64,000 nt of DNA from Larus michahellis. Its lineage: Eukaryota; Chordata; Aves; Charadriiformes; Laridae. The DNA lies in contig NC_133911.1 in the NCBI RefSeq assembly GCF_964199755.1, positions 4,739,001-4,803,000 on the forward strand. The letters run 5' to 3'. Under the pieces are notes generated by a model that saw nothing but the letters and a program-made list of their open reading frames with translations, did not search any database and was not told the DNA's origin. Shown one piece after another: positions 13,594 through 27,049 of this stretch; within the stretch, counting starts at the first letter, position 1, and the number at the start of each line of letters is the position of its first letter. Position numbers and translations under genes: made by a program.

Positions 13594-15459
13594 AAAGATC
13601 ACTGAAGGAGGCAGGGAGCCAGGCACCTGCTGTCACTTCCCCCTGCCTTTCATGGACTTTGAGCAACATGCTCAGCTGCTCTGAGCTCCTCTTCCTTCAC
13701 AATTTGTTTTCTGTGGCAGTGACAAAATGCTGCTGGTATTCTTAATACAGGCAAGACACCACTCCTACCCCCAAAGAGCTTGCCTAACACCAGTAATTAG
13801 AGATACTGCGTAACATAGATAATTACTACCTGAATTAATTTAAATAATTCTTAGATATTGTCAGCTAGCCACAATCTCTTAATAACTTTACATACAAAAA
13901 AAGAGTTACACAGAGTATTAGTGCGTATTTCATGTGGACACATAGGTAACATCCTCAGCCAGGAAATCCAGCTACGACTGGCAGGCTGAGTTGACACCAA
14001 AACCCAACCTCACTGCTGGGCACAGAGAGGAGGCAGTGAAGGCCCCAGTTTGTGATATGGAATGAAATGTCTCAGCATAGGGTTGCATGGCATTGTGACC
14101 AAGTCACATCCTCAAGTATTCTTACCACAACATGCTTGGGAGCAGCATGGCTCACATCAGAGCAGGTCCAGAGCAGAAGGACTCCACACCTGTCTCTGAA
14201 CTGAAAAAAATTATTCTATTAAACAATCTTATCCCAACTTCTACCCTTGAGGGGGAACGACTTTTAGGGGAGCTCTGTAAGGTTTGGAGGGCTTGGGGGC
14301 AGGGAAGTAATGTGGGGAGATGGCAAGAACTGTCAAAGTGGCCTCTACTATCATTCTCTTTAAAATTGATTTTTCAGGGGCAATGTATTTGCCACATAGA
14401 AGAAAAGCAGTTCTCTTCCTGCCTGCCCCGAGGAGCCCTCTGCATCCCATGTAACACTGCTGCCGCCATGCCATTTCACTGCCTGCCTCCATGCATTGCT
14501 GTGCAATGGCCTATGCCTTCACACACTTCTTTTGCTACCTGTATCTTCAGAGACCTTCAATGGAGTTGGATGTTGACCTCAACAGAAAACACTAGTGCCA
14601 TTAACTGGAGCAGCCAGATCAGCCAACAAATGTCCTACCTAAGTAACAGATCAAAAACTTGGAGCTCCAACCTCCTTTGTCACATCTTAGTCCTGCAGAC
14701 TGTCAGGAACTGGGTGGCGCGTAAAGTAAAGGCAGGGTTGGGGATGGCACAAATGCAGGCTGGGTAACAAGGGGCCCTGGCTTCACATTTGCAGGTGCTT
14801 ACACATTGAAGCTGTGCCCAAGCACAGTCCATGCACACCAGTTTTGGACATACTCCACAACCCCCTTAATGCTCTAATACCAGGAGCTGGACACCCACTC
14901 TGTGACAGGATTACTACAAGGGAAATACTCCACAAAGCCAAACTCCCCATAAGACATCTTGAAGTAAGTCCCATCTCAATATACAGGATCCACGTGCAGA
15001 AAAGAGAGGACTAATCAAAATAAGGTCAGAAGCATTTTATGTAGGGCATCCTCTACCAATACAACAGAGACCAGTCCTTACTAGACCAATACTGTTTGAC
15101 AGTAGCCATTGATCACCACAGTACATCTGCTTGATAAATGACATCCATCTTCAGCAGTAACTGATAGGCACGCTGGCATGCCCTTCAGACAAATGCTAGC
15201 TCTGAAGAGGCTGTGACAGTCAAACCAAGAAAGCCAAAAAGTCTAGAGGAAAACCCCTTGTGCCATCACCCAGCTGCTGAATGGTGGAGAAGAGGGCTGT
15301 TGTTAGCTGGGGTTCTTGTATTAAATATTATTGTATGGCTTGTGTATTTTTCAAGTTCAAGAGTGAGCCTGCAGTTGAGGCCATCTAAAAGAAACAAATA
15401 TTCTCAGGACAGCTGCCTTGTGTTTATATCCCTGTTTCCATACAAGGGCATCAAAAGCA

Positions 15460-15545
15460 TTATTTGCAGGGAGGGAAACCAAGGCACCAAGAGGCGGTGC
15501 AACTCACACAGGGCCACACAGTCGGTCAAGAGTCCAGACAAGAAT
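15460..15545 (-). repeat. MIR-like SINE remnant
   Basis: GGGAAACCAAGGCACCAAGAG and ACACAGGGCCACACAGTCGG resemble the reverse complement of the MIR core (GGAAACTGAGGCACAGAGAGG ... AAGGTCACACAGCTAG). Diverged, core only. Confidence 0.5.
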
Positions 15546-17464
15546 TCCTAGACTGCATTCCCCCAGGATATAAATGTGCACGCACACACACACACAGAGC
15601 AACTCACTTAAAAGGTCTGTCTCTCCCAGCCTCAAATGTGGAACAAGCGAAGCAAAAGAGAATCGTGACCACTCTGCAGCACCAGATAAAGCCAAAACGT
15701 GCACAGTGCAGAGTCATGAGGGGAAAAGGAAGCAGCTGGAAAGTTTTGGCAACAGAAACTTGCAAAACAAACGAAACCCAAGAAAAGCCACAGACTTGCA
15801 CTGTTGTGTGGGAGCAGGTGGCCCTGGATCTCACAGGCCTCTTCTCCCCTGCTCTGAGGAAGCCCATGCTGCAGTGTTTGTGGAAGTCTTGCTTTTTGAC
15901 CACGACTTTGGTACAGTAGTTACTGTGACTTCCTCAAGTTTTCCTGGAAATAGATGCTTAAGGATGAGGGTTGAATTCCTTTCTTCCAAGCATTTGCTGC
16001 CATCCGGTGGCAAAAGCTGCAATGGCATCCAGGCCTCCAGGCCGCCCTTGGCAGGCAACAACCTGCAGCCTGGTCCGAGTCACTGGGGAGCCCAGTCAGC
16101 ATCCAGAGCAGGTAGCCCCTGGAAAGAGGGAGGGAGGTCTCACACCTACCTGGACAGGGAAAGACCTGGGTGAATCACAGACAGAAATCTACTGCTGCAG
16201 GAAACTATCAAATTACATTGAGGGCTGAAGTTGGGACAATTTCTTACTGCAAGCCTCACATCCCTTGTCTTCCTTCAGATGGTGTCTCCTCTCATGCCAC
16301 TGTCCTTTCTATTGCCCCCGGCCCAAGGTGGAAGAAGGAGTTTCCCTGCCCCAGGGCCAGCACTCCAGTAGCCAGGAGGCACTGTAAAGGCAGCTTTGCC
16401 AAGTCCCTGCAGTCCAGCTGGGCACAGGAATGCATGCCAGGGACATCGGCCAACTGTTCATGTTTTCTTATTTGCAATCTTGTAAATAAAAGTCAGTCAG
16501 ACAAGAGCCCTGGAGGCCAAGCCAGAAACAGTCTAGTCCCTCATCATCTGAGAGCGTCTGCTGTACATGACTCAGAACTCAGTCTGGCACATGCAAAAAT
16601 ACACAGAGCACTGCGGTTTGCAGGAACACTGCACGGCAAGTATGTTAGAATGGTGATTAAAAAAAGCAGCAGCCACATACCTAGACGCTCTAAGGGGCAG
16701 AGCAGAGATGCCTGAAATTTAGTATTCCTCAACCAATAAGAAAGAGCCAGCCATCTTCTTAAGAGACAGACTTTATCCATTGCAAAGGCTTAGACATAAC
16801 AAGTAATAACGTAAGAAGTGCAAGCCCAGATCTTCACTTTCCAAATGTTGCAGCAAAGGCTCAGTTCATCATCTGTTGTGTCCCAGCACCTCAGAGCAAA
16901 CAAATGACCGTGCAACGTGGCACACGCTGTGCAAAACATGCCGTTCATTCGTCTTACAGAGATTACACATTTAGGTAGAACATCGTAAGTACTGCTCTCA
17001 ATTACTCCAAATAAATCCAGCTGAATTCAACACCATTTCTCCTACTTTACGGTGGTGTAACCAGCAGCTCGCGATGGACCACTTCAGAATAGATGCTTAT
17101 GCTTCAAGCTGTAATTGGTCAGAAGCACTGGAGAAGAGCAACGGAGACTGAAGTATTATCTTACTGCCTCCTCCAAAGCACCAGCTCCAGTGCATTAGGA
17201 GACAGATCCACACCATGTAACTACAGGACCTTATTAGCAGAACAGAAGGTGTAAGTAACCTCAGCAACCTACGTTCAAATCGCATCTGAAATCGTGTGAC
17301 TGCAATTATTAATTCTGCAGCCATTAGGATTCAAGGGTCTCAACATGCTTTACCGAGTTCTCTTCCATCTATATCGCACAAATACAAATAGTAGAAATCC
17401 ACCTCTTCAGAGCTCTTTTGAAAGAGCAAACCCAGAATTTAGAGCAAGTCAGTATCCTTATCTG

Positions 17465-17530
17465 TTTTATACACAGGGAAACCAAGTCACAGCACACCAG
17501 CACTGGGATCTGTGGCAGAACCAAACAGCA
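17465..17530 (-). repeat. Weak MIR-like remnant
   Basis: TTTTATACACAGGGAAACCAAGTCACAGC resembles part of the reverse MIR core (CATTTTACAGATGAGGAAACTGAGGCACAG). The match is short and low-identity. Confidence 0.35.
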
Positions 17531-20500
17531 CCCAGACAGACTGGCAAAACCATCAGCCCACGTCCTGTGGGACAGCTGTATCTTTCAAGGGGCCATTAAG
17601 CAATTTGTCATGAATGCCGAAATGCTGTTTGAGAGAAACAGAAGCCTGGAGTTTCAGGGAGGATTTAGAGCAACTGAGATCCACTGGCAGAGTAAGCTGA
17701 ATTGCCACCAACCCCCCCCATGCCTATCAGCCTCTCGCTGTCAGGAACAGTGCAGTGAGGTTACCTCAAACCGAAGTCCAAGTCAAAAGGAAAAGAAATA
17801 CCACTCATACAAGGCACCACTTAGAGGTGGTACTGGCAGGAGACACACACACAGAATTGACACTTTGATGTGGAATATGAAATATATAGAGAAAGAGCTA
17901 TGTTTTGCACTTTAGTGTGACACCTCTTTACCTGCTTTTCCTTTTAACAAGGCAGGAGGGGGTATGATAATAGAATTTCCTGACTTTGCCCAAGATGATC
18001 ATCAACAAGCAGATGTTACTTCGCTGAAGTGACTCAGAAAATCTTTCACTCTATCTTTGTGAGGGGATCTGTACTGAATTCCTTTACTCAACCCTCAGCC
18101 CAAGTCAGAAGAGACTGTCCCAGTGCACAGGGAGGAGCACCAGGGAACTCTGTCCAGCCCATGTTCTTTTGTGTCCCACTATTAAGGCACCTTAGTTCTT
18201 TGCAACATATTACACTCAAGAGCCCAAGCTGTACTCCCCAACTGCAACAAGCCTTACACAATTTCTTTTCCCTCTCCTTTATGCTTCCTATTTCTTATTC
18301 CATCTGAGGCACTTGCTTAAAAAACAAATGTGGTCCTATCACCCCAGAACAATACATTTCAAATAAGCATACAAAAGACCTTTTATTGACATGAATAAAT
18401 TGATTGGGACCATTACTTTGTAGCTGCTTCCCACAGAAAAAGCCTCTTAAAGGCAGCCTGAGGCAGGGAAGAAATATTTACATTTAGATGAAGGCGTTTC
18501 TGTCACAGCACCTCCCAACAGTTTCTGGCCCCAGGTATTGTCTCCAGAAGAAATTAGTAAAGTCAAGGAGCTTTGCTTTAAATAACACAGAAGGAAGAGG
18601 GAAATAATATTTCTACAGTCCCACTGCAAGCATATTGGAATCACATAATCTGTAGCAAAGCGATGTCAACAGGTGAAAGGAGAGAAGCATCATCACACTG
18701 GGGAGAAACAGCCAAGAGACTATGTCTGGAAATTCATTTTTCCAGCACAAACTGTTAAAATGCCCTACTTTGTGTATACCGAACAGTTACAGAGGTTTCT
18801 ATCACCAGGCTATGCAACAGCTCCCTTACACACTGACAATGGGCTAGATTCAATGCTGCTGTGGAACACAGTAGTACCACCACAAATTTACACCGTGTAG
18901 GCTTTACCTCCAGCCTTTATACAGTTCATTACACTCTAAGTCTTCAAGACACCTGACAAATGAAACGCATGGTACATTGCTTCAGTCCTGATAGAGTGGA
19001 AGTGCTTTGCAAAGGTACCTATTTTAATGTTTGTTTTTTTTTTCCCCAGTGAGCACCAATCTGACAAGGATTTTCACTGCCCTTGGCATCCACCATGTCC
19101 CCAACCACCACAGAAATGTCAGTGAACAATAACTGACCTGCATTTTTTGCTGCTGTCATTGAAAGGCTTGTCTGTGCTAGAAATTTGTCCTGTTTCAGCC
19201 CAACACAATAGTTACAAGAGTAAAAGCAACAGATGCAAATATAATGAATAAAATTATGGTTTACTGCTTTATCTATTGTAATGGAATAAGTATTTTGCAA
19301 TCAATCAGCTGGGAAAGAAAAGTTAAGTATTGTCACCTTCCTAATCAATACCACCTACAGTAAAAATCAGCATAGATTACGCTTTAACGGTTGGATGAAG
19401 GACAGACAGATTACAAACCCTCCAGGTTCAGCACATTCTCCTGTTGAGCCAAAAAGCAAACCAAAAGATGGTGAGAAACTAGAAAACCTCATTAAGAGTT
19501 TCAAAGGAAAGAAAGGATGTGCAACAGATTCTGAGAGAGGATATAGTCAGGGGATTATTTAAGTATTGTCATCTGAATTAATCAGTACGTACAGCTCAGT
19601 GCCACCCTAGGGACTGAAGTCTCTGCTCAGATTCCAACTCTTAAGGTCAACTCAGAACAAGTTACAATCTACACAAGTGCAGGCAAAGCTTCCCCATATG
19701 CTGAGGCAGCTGCAGAAAACTTCCCGGCTGCTCTCCTGATGGCCTGCCTTCACCTGGAGGCTCCCTGTATGTCAGCACAGAATGTGCACATGATGGAATG
19801 TTTAATTAAATGCTGTTTTATTACAAGCAGTAAGACACTTCACAGTGTCGCTACGTCAACCTTAGCATTTTGCAAACCACTTCAGTTTTGTATCACAAGA
19901 CAATTGTACGCTTTTCAAACTGTGGCAGCAGTTGCAAAGATGTACTGCTCATTCTAGAAAATCGGCATCATACTTTTTTTTCCTCTTCTTGAGAAGTAAC
20001 ATGGTGGCATCAGGAGCCAAGTGAAAAACATGCTGGCACAAGGGCACAGTATATAGGCATTTGCATATGTATTGAAGATAAACCCTTCAAAATTCCCAAA
20101 GGTACAGCTCCACAAACTGTTGAAACACTTGACACTCTCCAGCCTTCGTTCTGACATGCACCTCAAGCTCATCATCATTCCTGACACATCCACAGGAAGG
20201 GTGTATTTCCCTGTCTCCCAGTCTGTATCTTTAGTGGCCATGTATCTAGATAGCGCTAGTAAATCCAAACTATAATCCTCATTTACCTTCATGCTTCCAC
20301 CCCCCAGACAGCAGCTAGAGGGATACTTCCAACATAGAACGACCTTACCGGCAGATACATTGGACATCGCGCAACTTTGTCTGCTAGAACATTAAGGGCC
20401 AAGTAGACCCTTTCACAGAAAAAAAAAAAACAGCACACAGAATTCGTGTATTTCAAAACGGACACTCTGACTGTTAAAAATTTTCTCTGTTAATCCTCTC

Positions 20501-22456
20501 CCCCCTACTTCCAATAAATGGTCACAGATGCTCCCTTGGTGACAAACAAAACCCTCGGTATCATGAAGTGCTGAAGCTCAATGGAGCTTCTTAAGGAAAC
20601 TGGGTAGTGTTCCTTTACTCCTTTGCTACTAAGCATCCTCTTGTGCTTCTTAAAATACTGCTACTGATATCCATTTTATGTGCTACTATATAAAAAGCAT
20701 TAAGCTGTGAAGGAACAGACTAGAGAGACGCCAAAAGAAGGATAAAACAGTGGCAGTTAGATGACAATAAAACAGTCCAACTTAGAGGGAGGAAACCCCC
20801 CCCTATGAAGCTGTGTCTGAGTATTTTGAAAGCATACATTCAACCACGTTACCAGGCCAAGAATACTAGATTCCTTGTAATTTCCTAGACTTTGTAATTA
20901 GGGTTCATTCAAACAAGCTGCAATGCCAGAGAAATTTCCATCTTACAGATTTGACTAATAGTCCGTTCCAGCAAAACCAAGACCCCAGGCAAAGTGAAAT
21001 ACAACTCCGTTGACATCATGCACAGCTATTTCGAAGGCCAGTGCATCAATTTATTCCATAATTTCTCTCCCATACACATGTTCCCTGGTGCAGGAAACTC
21101 AGCCTTGCAGCTATAGCGATAGACAGGGGTGTTCATAAGCTAGGCAACAACTTTGTAGAGCATGCTTCTTTCTGATGACATTGCCACAGGTAAGGACATT
21201 TGACAAATATTTAAAGAGCTAACAAATAACAAAATGGAATTGCAACAGGATTCAGAAACTAAAAAGACCCAAAGTCATCCTGAGTAAAAGAACTGGTAAC
21301 AAGACTGATTGCTTGAATCTTTTCTGGATCTTTCACTTTGACAACTGTACTTCTGAGTTACTCTAAGTGTGCTTTGGTGTTAGGGAAAGCACACTACTTC
21401 ATTAGTATTAATAACCAGTAAAGTTACTCATGCTTGCATTGAAGCTGGGCTTAATTTAGTGCCCTAAAATTTACATACTCTGAATTCCAAAACCTGAGAG
21501 ATGTGCAAGCAATGGAATTACTAAATCCTGTCCTGGATGCAACTTCTACCTGCCAAGTGTCCTCCACTCACTAAGTGGTATTTTTTATAGTGCCTTTGCC
21601 TCCTTCTGCAGAGCGACACAAGATTAGCCTAACCCTTCCCAATACTCATGCAACCAGAAAGCAGATTTGAACAATGTTTACCGGGAAGACTCATTTCTCC
21701 CATTTGTTAGACGCAAGGAAGGCATGCTTATGTTGTGTCAGAAACCTGCGCTGCATCAACATTCACCAGTACATCCATTAGGTGCCACAAGTGACTGTTC
21801 TTAGTATACAGTTTTGCAAAATGTGTGTGTTTATGCAGACAGATGGGGTTTTTTTGCCAGATTCCTTCACTTGTTTTTTCCTTAGAGAGAGAGTGGGAAA
21901 GAGAATGGTCATTAGGCACAGGGCAGGGAAGCACATTCTTTACATATAGAGACAGAGCTGATTTTCCAGGGGCCAAGTTACCGCTTCTACAGAGATAAGC
22001 ATTTATAAAGAACAAAAAGTAGCCTGACTAAATCATCCACTTGGGATTTGTGGTTTGTATTATGTTGTTTTTATCTTTTGCTCCAGTTCATTTTTGCAAA
22101 GTCAATAATAAGGCTTAATTACCTTGCATTAAAATAAAAAAAAAAAAGGAAACAAGCAGAACAGTATTTTGCAAAGGATGACTTGTACATGCAGGGGACA
22201 CAGAAGGCTCTTCCCTTCAACATCAGACATCGAGTCTTTTCTGATACACTTAGGGTAAGAAACTACTGTGGGAGAAGACCCAATACAAACACCAGCAAGG
22301 TCTTCTCAAGCTTACCTGTCGCCAAGAAGGAAAAACATCCGTGACTGTCAATGCAGGAGCAAGCAGCTGACTGGGACACCTGGAGGATCACCTACGACAG
22401 CAACATGGAGGGCACGGAGCAAAAAGAACAAGGCCTTGGGGGTTTTGGCTGCCTCA

Positions 22457-22610
22457 GGGACCAAAGGATACTCGCCAGGAGGAACACAGAGGGATCCAGC
22501 TCGTTTGGGGACCAAGGGAAATTACCATGAGGGGCAGAGAGGAAGCTGGCTCTCAAATCCAGAGGAAGCTGGATCAAGGAACACCGCCAGGAGGGGCCGG
22601 GTGACTGTCT
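22457..22610 (+). repeat. Degenerate minisatellite, about 50 bp period
   Basis: GGGACCAAAGGATACTCGCC...CCAGCTC (22457-22502) and GGGACCAAGGGAAATTACCA...CTGGCTC (22508-22552) align over about 46 bases. A third, poorer copy with AGGAAGCTGGATCAAGGAAC and GCCAGGAGGGG follows to about 22610. It lies directly before the CpG cluster. Confidence 0.6.
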
Positions 22611-22885
22611 ACACCAAGGTCTGGGCTTCCCTCCACAGGCAAACAGGCGTGGCTGCTCTCAGAGAAGCGGCCGTGCCTCAAGATTCACACCCGCCACCTC
22701 TCTGTCACCTTCTTCTCCGGCAGGAGAAAGGTTCCTACCCGGAGGGCGCTCCCCCACAGCGCCTTCCAGAAGCTTCGGTGCCAGCTGCTGCCAGCGCGGC
22801 CCCGCGCCGCCGGCCCCTCAGCGCCACAGGGCCCCGCCCTCAGCCCCGCCCCTCCCCACCGCTCCCTGAGGGAACCCGCCTCAGG
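22600..22885. promoter_or_regulatory. GC-rich CpG cluster with GC boxes, possible promoter
   Basis: About 285 bases much richer in G+C and CpG than the surroundings (for example GCGGCCGTG, CCCGCGCCGCCGG). Sp1-type GC boxes lie at 22832-22853 (CCCCGCCC, CCCCGCCCC). It is near 2 kb beyond the RERE poly(A) site and not at any recognised gene start. An unannotated non-coding transcript, an enhancer or an orphan CpG island are all possible. The overlapping 258-codon plus-strand reading starts with GTG and has no internal ATG until its end, so I do not call it a gene. Confidence 0.5.
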
Positions 22886-24779
22886 ATCCTCAGGGCCCAA
22901 ACCCAACCCACAGGAGCTTCTAACAAAGGTCAGAAATTTCACAAAAAGCACCGTAAGAGTTACCTCTTTTCATGTTCAAAAAACAGAAACATCAAATTCC
23001 TGAACGAAACACTAGGCTTCATCTTTTCTCCTGAACGAATGTAAGCTGTAAAAAGCTATCCACGGCCTCGGAAGGACTGAAACACCCTACTGCCTACTGT
23101 TACTTTTTACAGCTGACATGACATTAAAATGAAGTCTGGTAACACACATATAACAACGCCATGTGATAGATGGCTTTCCAACTTTTACCCTTGCAACAGC
23201 AAGGCATCATTAACACCACACCACTATTGCAATAGCAACTATACTGTTCAATTTATGGAGTAATAAAAATCCTCTTCAGCCTTGTCCCTGTAGGGTTCAT
23301 CACTTAAAGTCTGGGAACTTGAACCTGTAGCAATAAAGGGAGGGCAGCCTAAGCCCATTCAAATTCATTAAGTGCAAGGAATAAAAAAAAAACAACAAAA
23401 CAACAAATGTCAAAATAAATACCATAGCACATGTTCAGTGCAAGCCGGCCCCAGAAAAAGCACTTTCAGAAGCTATTTCCAGTAGCTGAGAACTGACCTT
23501 CCCCTTATAAAATGCCACAGGGTATAAATAGAGCAGCGTCTTCAAATACGCAGCTCCAAATTTCCATGCGATTTGTCACGAATACTTGTCCATCTGCTTC
23601 AAGCACACTCAAACAACAGGACACTCACTTCTCACTATACGCAGAGCCCTAATTAGCTTGAACTGGAGTCAAAATACTCACTACTTCTGAAAAAATCATA
23701 GATCAAAACCTAAGCAGAACAAGATGAAGAACGCAGCCTTCCCATCTCGCTTTTGACCAAACATTTATTCTGCAAAGATACTCACTGCCTCTCTCTGTAG
23801 CATCATAACATTTCCCTACGTTTTGGAAATGCCGATTATCACAAACTGCAAATATGGACCACTCAAACATCTAGCTCACACAAATACATTCTAATCCCCG
23901 ATAGATGGAAGACAGGGAGCCATTACAAGTGTACACAAACATGTAACTTGATGCAATTGGAAAGCAAATTTTAGCTTTTCAGCAGGCAACAAACAGACAA
24001 ATAGTTATTGTGCGTCTTCCTCTCTGTAATTATCATCCCTTTGGAATGCATCTCTTGCCAGCTCTCTATCAGTCGTGTGCAAGACAATTTTAATAGCACA
24101 AAGTAACAGCTCAGAAAATAAGCAGCATGAAAAACTCGGCTACTGGGGTATATATAGTGTACTAGATCTAATTTCAAGCTTACACACCGTGAGTCATCAG
24201 GCCTCATTCTCCTTTGCATGTCTTCTGAACACTTTGGTTCACAGGCAAATTTAAAAGAAGATGACGGCACGCAGTCTTTCCTACTCCGTTGAAACTACGG
24301 GAATGGTTGAGAAGTTCTCATCTTTCTACTCTCCTTTGGCTGACGCGATAAGAGCTTATGCACGCACTTCATTTTAATAACTTGTTTGCGCTCTGGCAGA
24401 TCAGTGGCTCAATATATTACCATTGTACACAAAGTCCCTGAAGTCACAACAGCCAAAACATCCTTACACATTCTTACCAATTTGACTGCTTAACTTACAG
24501 AAAAACAAGGCAAAGTTATGCAGTATGGTCCTAGAGCGTAAGTGTGCTTCAGGGAGGCAGAATATACCCTGGAACTGGACGCGATGTTGCTGTTTTGTGT
24601 ACTGTGTATTAAAAAAAGAAATGACCTCAAAGAAGGAAAAAATAAAGCCAAGAAAGACAGGACAGCTTTGAAACAGACAAGACAGCCGTGCTGGCATCCC
24701 ATATCATCCCAGCTGAAAATAACTCTTTTCCCACTAACAACAATCAACAGACACATTTCGCTTGCAGGCAAAACCTGGC
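22886..24779. other. Intergenic spacer between CpG cluster and RERE 3' end
   Basis: AT-rich unique sequence with an A-rich tract at 23384-23406. No gene or repeat family recognised. Confidence 0.65.
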
Positions 24780-24798
24780 TGCTGTAGTGTAGCTTGGT

Positions 24799-24804
24799 TT
24801 TATT
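24799..24804 (-). terminator. RERE: RERE polyadenylation signal AATAAA
   Basis: On the minus strand the context is CATAAATAAAACC, a canonical AATAAA overlapping a CATAAA variant. About 40-60 bases further downstream the minus strand is GT-rich (TGTGTCTGTTGATTGTTGTT), as expected for the CstF-binding element. Cleavage would fall near 24780. No RNA data were available. Confidence 0.75.
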
Positions 24805-24920
24805 TATGTCCACAAATATTTCAAAAAAATTACAAAATACTCAAATGGAGAGAACACAGAAGTCACGATTTCTGGGTTTCTACTCTGTTTACACTGTGTT
24901 ATCCCATGGCAAACTACTCA

Positions 24921-24928
24921 TATATACA
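24921..24928 (-). promoter_or_regulatory. Second Pumilio response element, near the RERE 3' end
   Basis: Transcript-sense TGTATATA fits the TGTANATA consensus, about 120 nt upstream of the poly(A) signal, a usual location for active elements. The AT-rich setting raises the chance of a random match. Confidence 0.45.
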
Positions 24929-25234
24929 TTAAGCTTCAAGATATATATAAATGTAGCAGTCAGAATGTACACTCTGCTTTAACGGTGCAGTGAAACAAGC
25001 TCAACCATGACGACATAGAACAAGAGAGACGTTTCAAAAACACTAAAGCAAAATTAAAAAATAAACTTTAAAACAGAGGAAAAGTAATAGAGATTTCTTA
25101 AAGAAAATCAAAAGGTCTGGGTTCTTTTAACAGGGCATCGAACACCAAGATGGCTTCAAAAACCACTGCATGTAAAGTTGTAGTTAATCATTGGTCTAAA
25201 ATGGAAGAATTTCAGTGCTTATTTGCTGAATGAT

Positions 25235-25248
25235 GGGGGGGGGGGGGG
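25235..25248 (+). repeat. G14 homopolymer (C14 in the RERE transcript)
   Basis: Fourteen consecutive G on the plus strand, inside the RERE 3' UTR. In the mRNA this is a C tract, a possible poly(C)-binding protein site. The exact length is prone to sequencing error. Confidence 0.85.
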
Positions 25249-27031
25249 AAGAGATCAATGAATAGCTTTTGAACAGACTGCAAACCTCAGCTGAAAAAAA
25301 AAACCCACCCAAACAACAGACAGAGAGAGAGGACTTTTGGAGGCAATTAGGTTTTTTTTTCTTAAAAACTGTAACTAAAAATAACAGCAAAAGAGAAGGA
25401 TCGGAAGAAATGACTGAAGTGGCTGAACTCCCCCAAACTCCCAAATTCCACATGGTAAAAACAAGGAGGAGAGGTTTAACTGAAATGTGCCTAATTAGAC
25501 CTTTAAAGTAAACTGAGGCACTCTCTCTGCTGAGCAGACCGATCTTACTAGCTACTCCACTGCTAGCAAAAGTAAAAAAATGTTACTCAGAAGAAAACCA
25601 TTTCACCTGGTCACTGCAGAGCACGACTGAAGACGACTTTACCATCCTCAATTCTAGCTTGACCTCATGGTTTCCAAATCTCAGAGACACTAGCTGTTCC
25701 TCCTAATACCTTCACAGAGAGTTCAAATATAGCAGATGGAACTAATTAAATGCTATTACAGTTCTTGAGCACTGAGAAATCTGGAACAGAGGACAGAAAA
25801 AAAGGAAGATCGACATCAGCTGAAACAGTCCTCCTCTCCCTCCTATACACTTTTGCCTGAAGTGGACCGAGAATACCCCGATGCCTTTTTTTAATTGGTA
25901 AATTGATGTTACCAACAGGAATCTTTGGGCACTAACACTGCCACCGGTGTGAGACCCATGAGGTGGATAAAGCACTGTGCATGCCGCGCCTTCCATCAGA
26001 ATCTATGATTAACTACAAGTTTATCAAACACGGCTCAGTACAGTCCTATGACACAACCATCACACTGAACAGTCTACAACAGCAGAGAGAGAGCACTCGT
26101 CAGTTAAGAGAGAGAATGGGGGGAAGTTATGCACCAGCAGAAAAAACAGCCAGCAGATTCAGATGTCCATTGGTTGCATCACCCTCTGCTCTGGCAAAGA
26201 AAACCCATGGCAAAACAGTCAGAAAAAAATATTCTGCCTAGACAGTAAGCGGAGCTGTCTCCAAAATAACGCTCACTGGCCTTCTGTGTATTCCTCTCCT
26301 TTTACCATCCACATGGGAACTAGCCAACAGGAGTTATTCTGCATGGACCTGTTGTGTTGGGAGTCAGTAAACGTTACTGTCCGTATATCCGGTTAATCCC
26401 AAAGCAGTTAAGTTCCTGAGATACAGAACACTGGTGGCAATTAAGAAGTTTTTGCTTATAAAAACAAAACTAAAACAGTCAAAGAGAAATACAGACTAGT
26501 TTGTAAAACAATTTTAAGAACACCGAGTTGCCTATCCACTTTTCTTAAGAACGTATCAAACGTACGAGGCCAGAAAGAGCACATCCTCCAAAAATATGCA
26601 CATGCATACAAAATTCTGGCTGTACTAGTAGGAGCCACGGAAAATTTTTAAAAAGATATTTTAGGACAGATTATTTCTTTGAACCTTTGCCTAAAGTCTA
26701 AACCCAATGTAGTTAGATTAAGTTTCAAAAGGTAATAGGAAAGAAGTGCATTATGGCCACGCTGAAAATCAACCCTCAAAGTAGGCATCAAAAGGGTAAG
26801 CTAGTTCCAAGGGACACCTGTACTGCTGAGAAACCCAACTCAACAGAAATCATCTGCAGAACAGAGAGATGTAACACTAACAAAAAAACCCAACAAACCC
26901 AAACAAACCAAAAAACCAAGAACAGAAACAGTCATTTGCAACATTATCCCTGCAACTCCCTTTAATGCTTATTGTTGATATCAAACCAAATTTCAAGCTT
27001 TTACCCATTTGAAATTATTGATACCCATCAC

Positions 27032-27049
27032 TCCCTTTAATTAAAGGGA
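27032..27049. repeat. 18 bp perfect palindrome in RERE 3' UTR
   Basis: TCCCTTTAATTAAAGGGA is a perfect inverted repeat with a TTAATTAA core. In RNA it could pair with a second molecule more readily than fold on itself, since there is no loop. It lies in an AT-rich stretch. Confidence 0.7.

Larger units (their letters stand above)
13151..22456. other. Intergenic region downstream of RERE (middle part)
   Basis: Simple repeats at 13.5 kb, MIR-like remnants near 15.5 and 17.5 kb, otherwise unique. No convincing coding exon, tRNA or hairpin RNA gene seen. Confidence 0.6.

Noticed and set aside
14132..14767. 211-codon plus-strand frame in the intergenic region
   Set aside because: No recognisable domain, no flanking splice or promoter signal, ordinary intergenic composition; a chance open frame is more likely.
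22268..23044. 258-codon plus-strand open frame across the CpG cluster
   Set aside because: It starts with GTG, has no internal ATG before its last residue, and its composition follows the minisatellite and GC-rich DNA; no domain is recognised.
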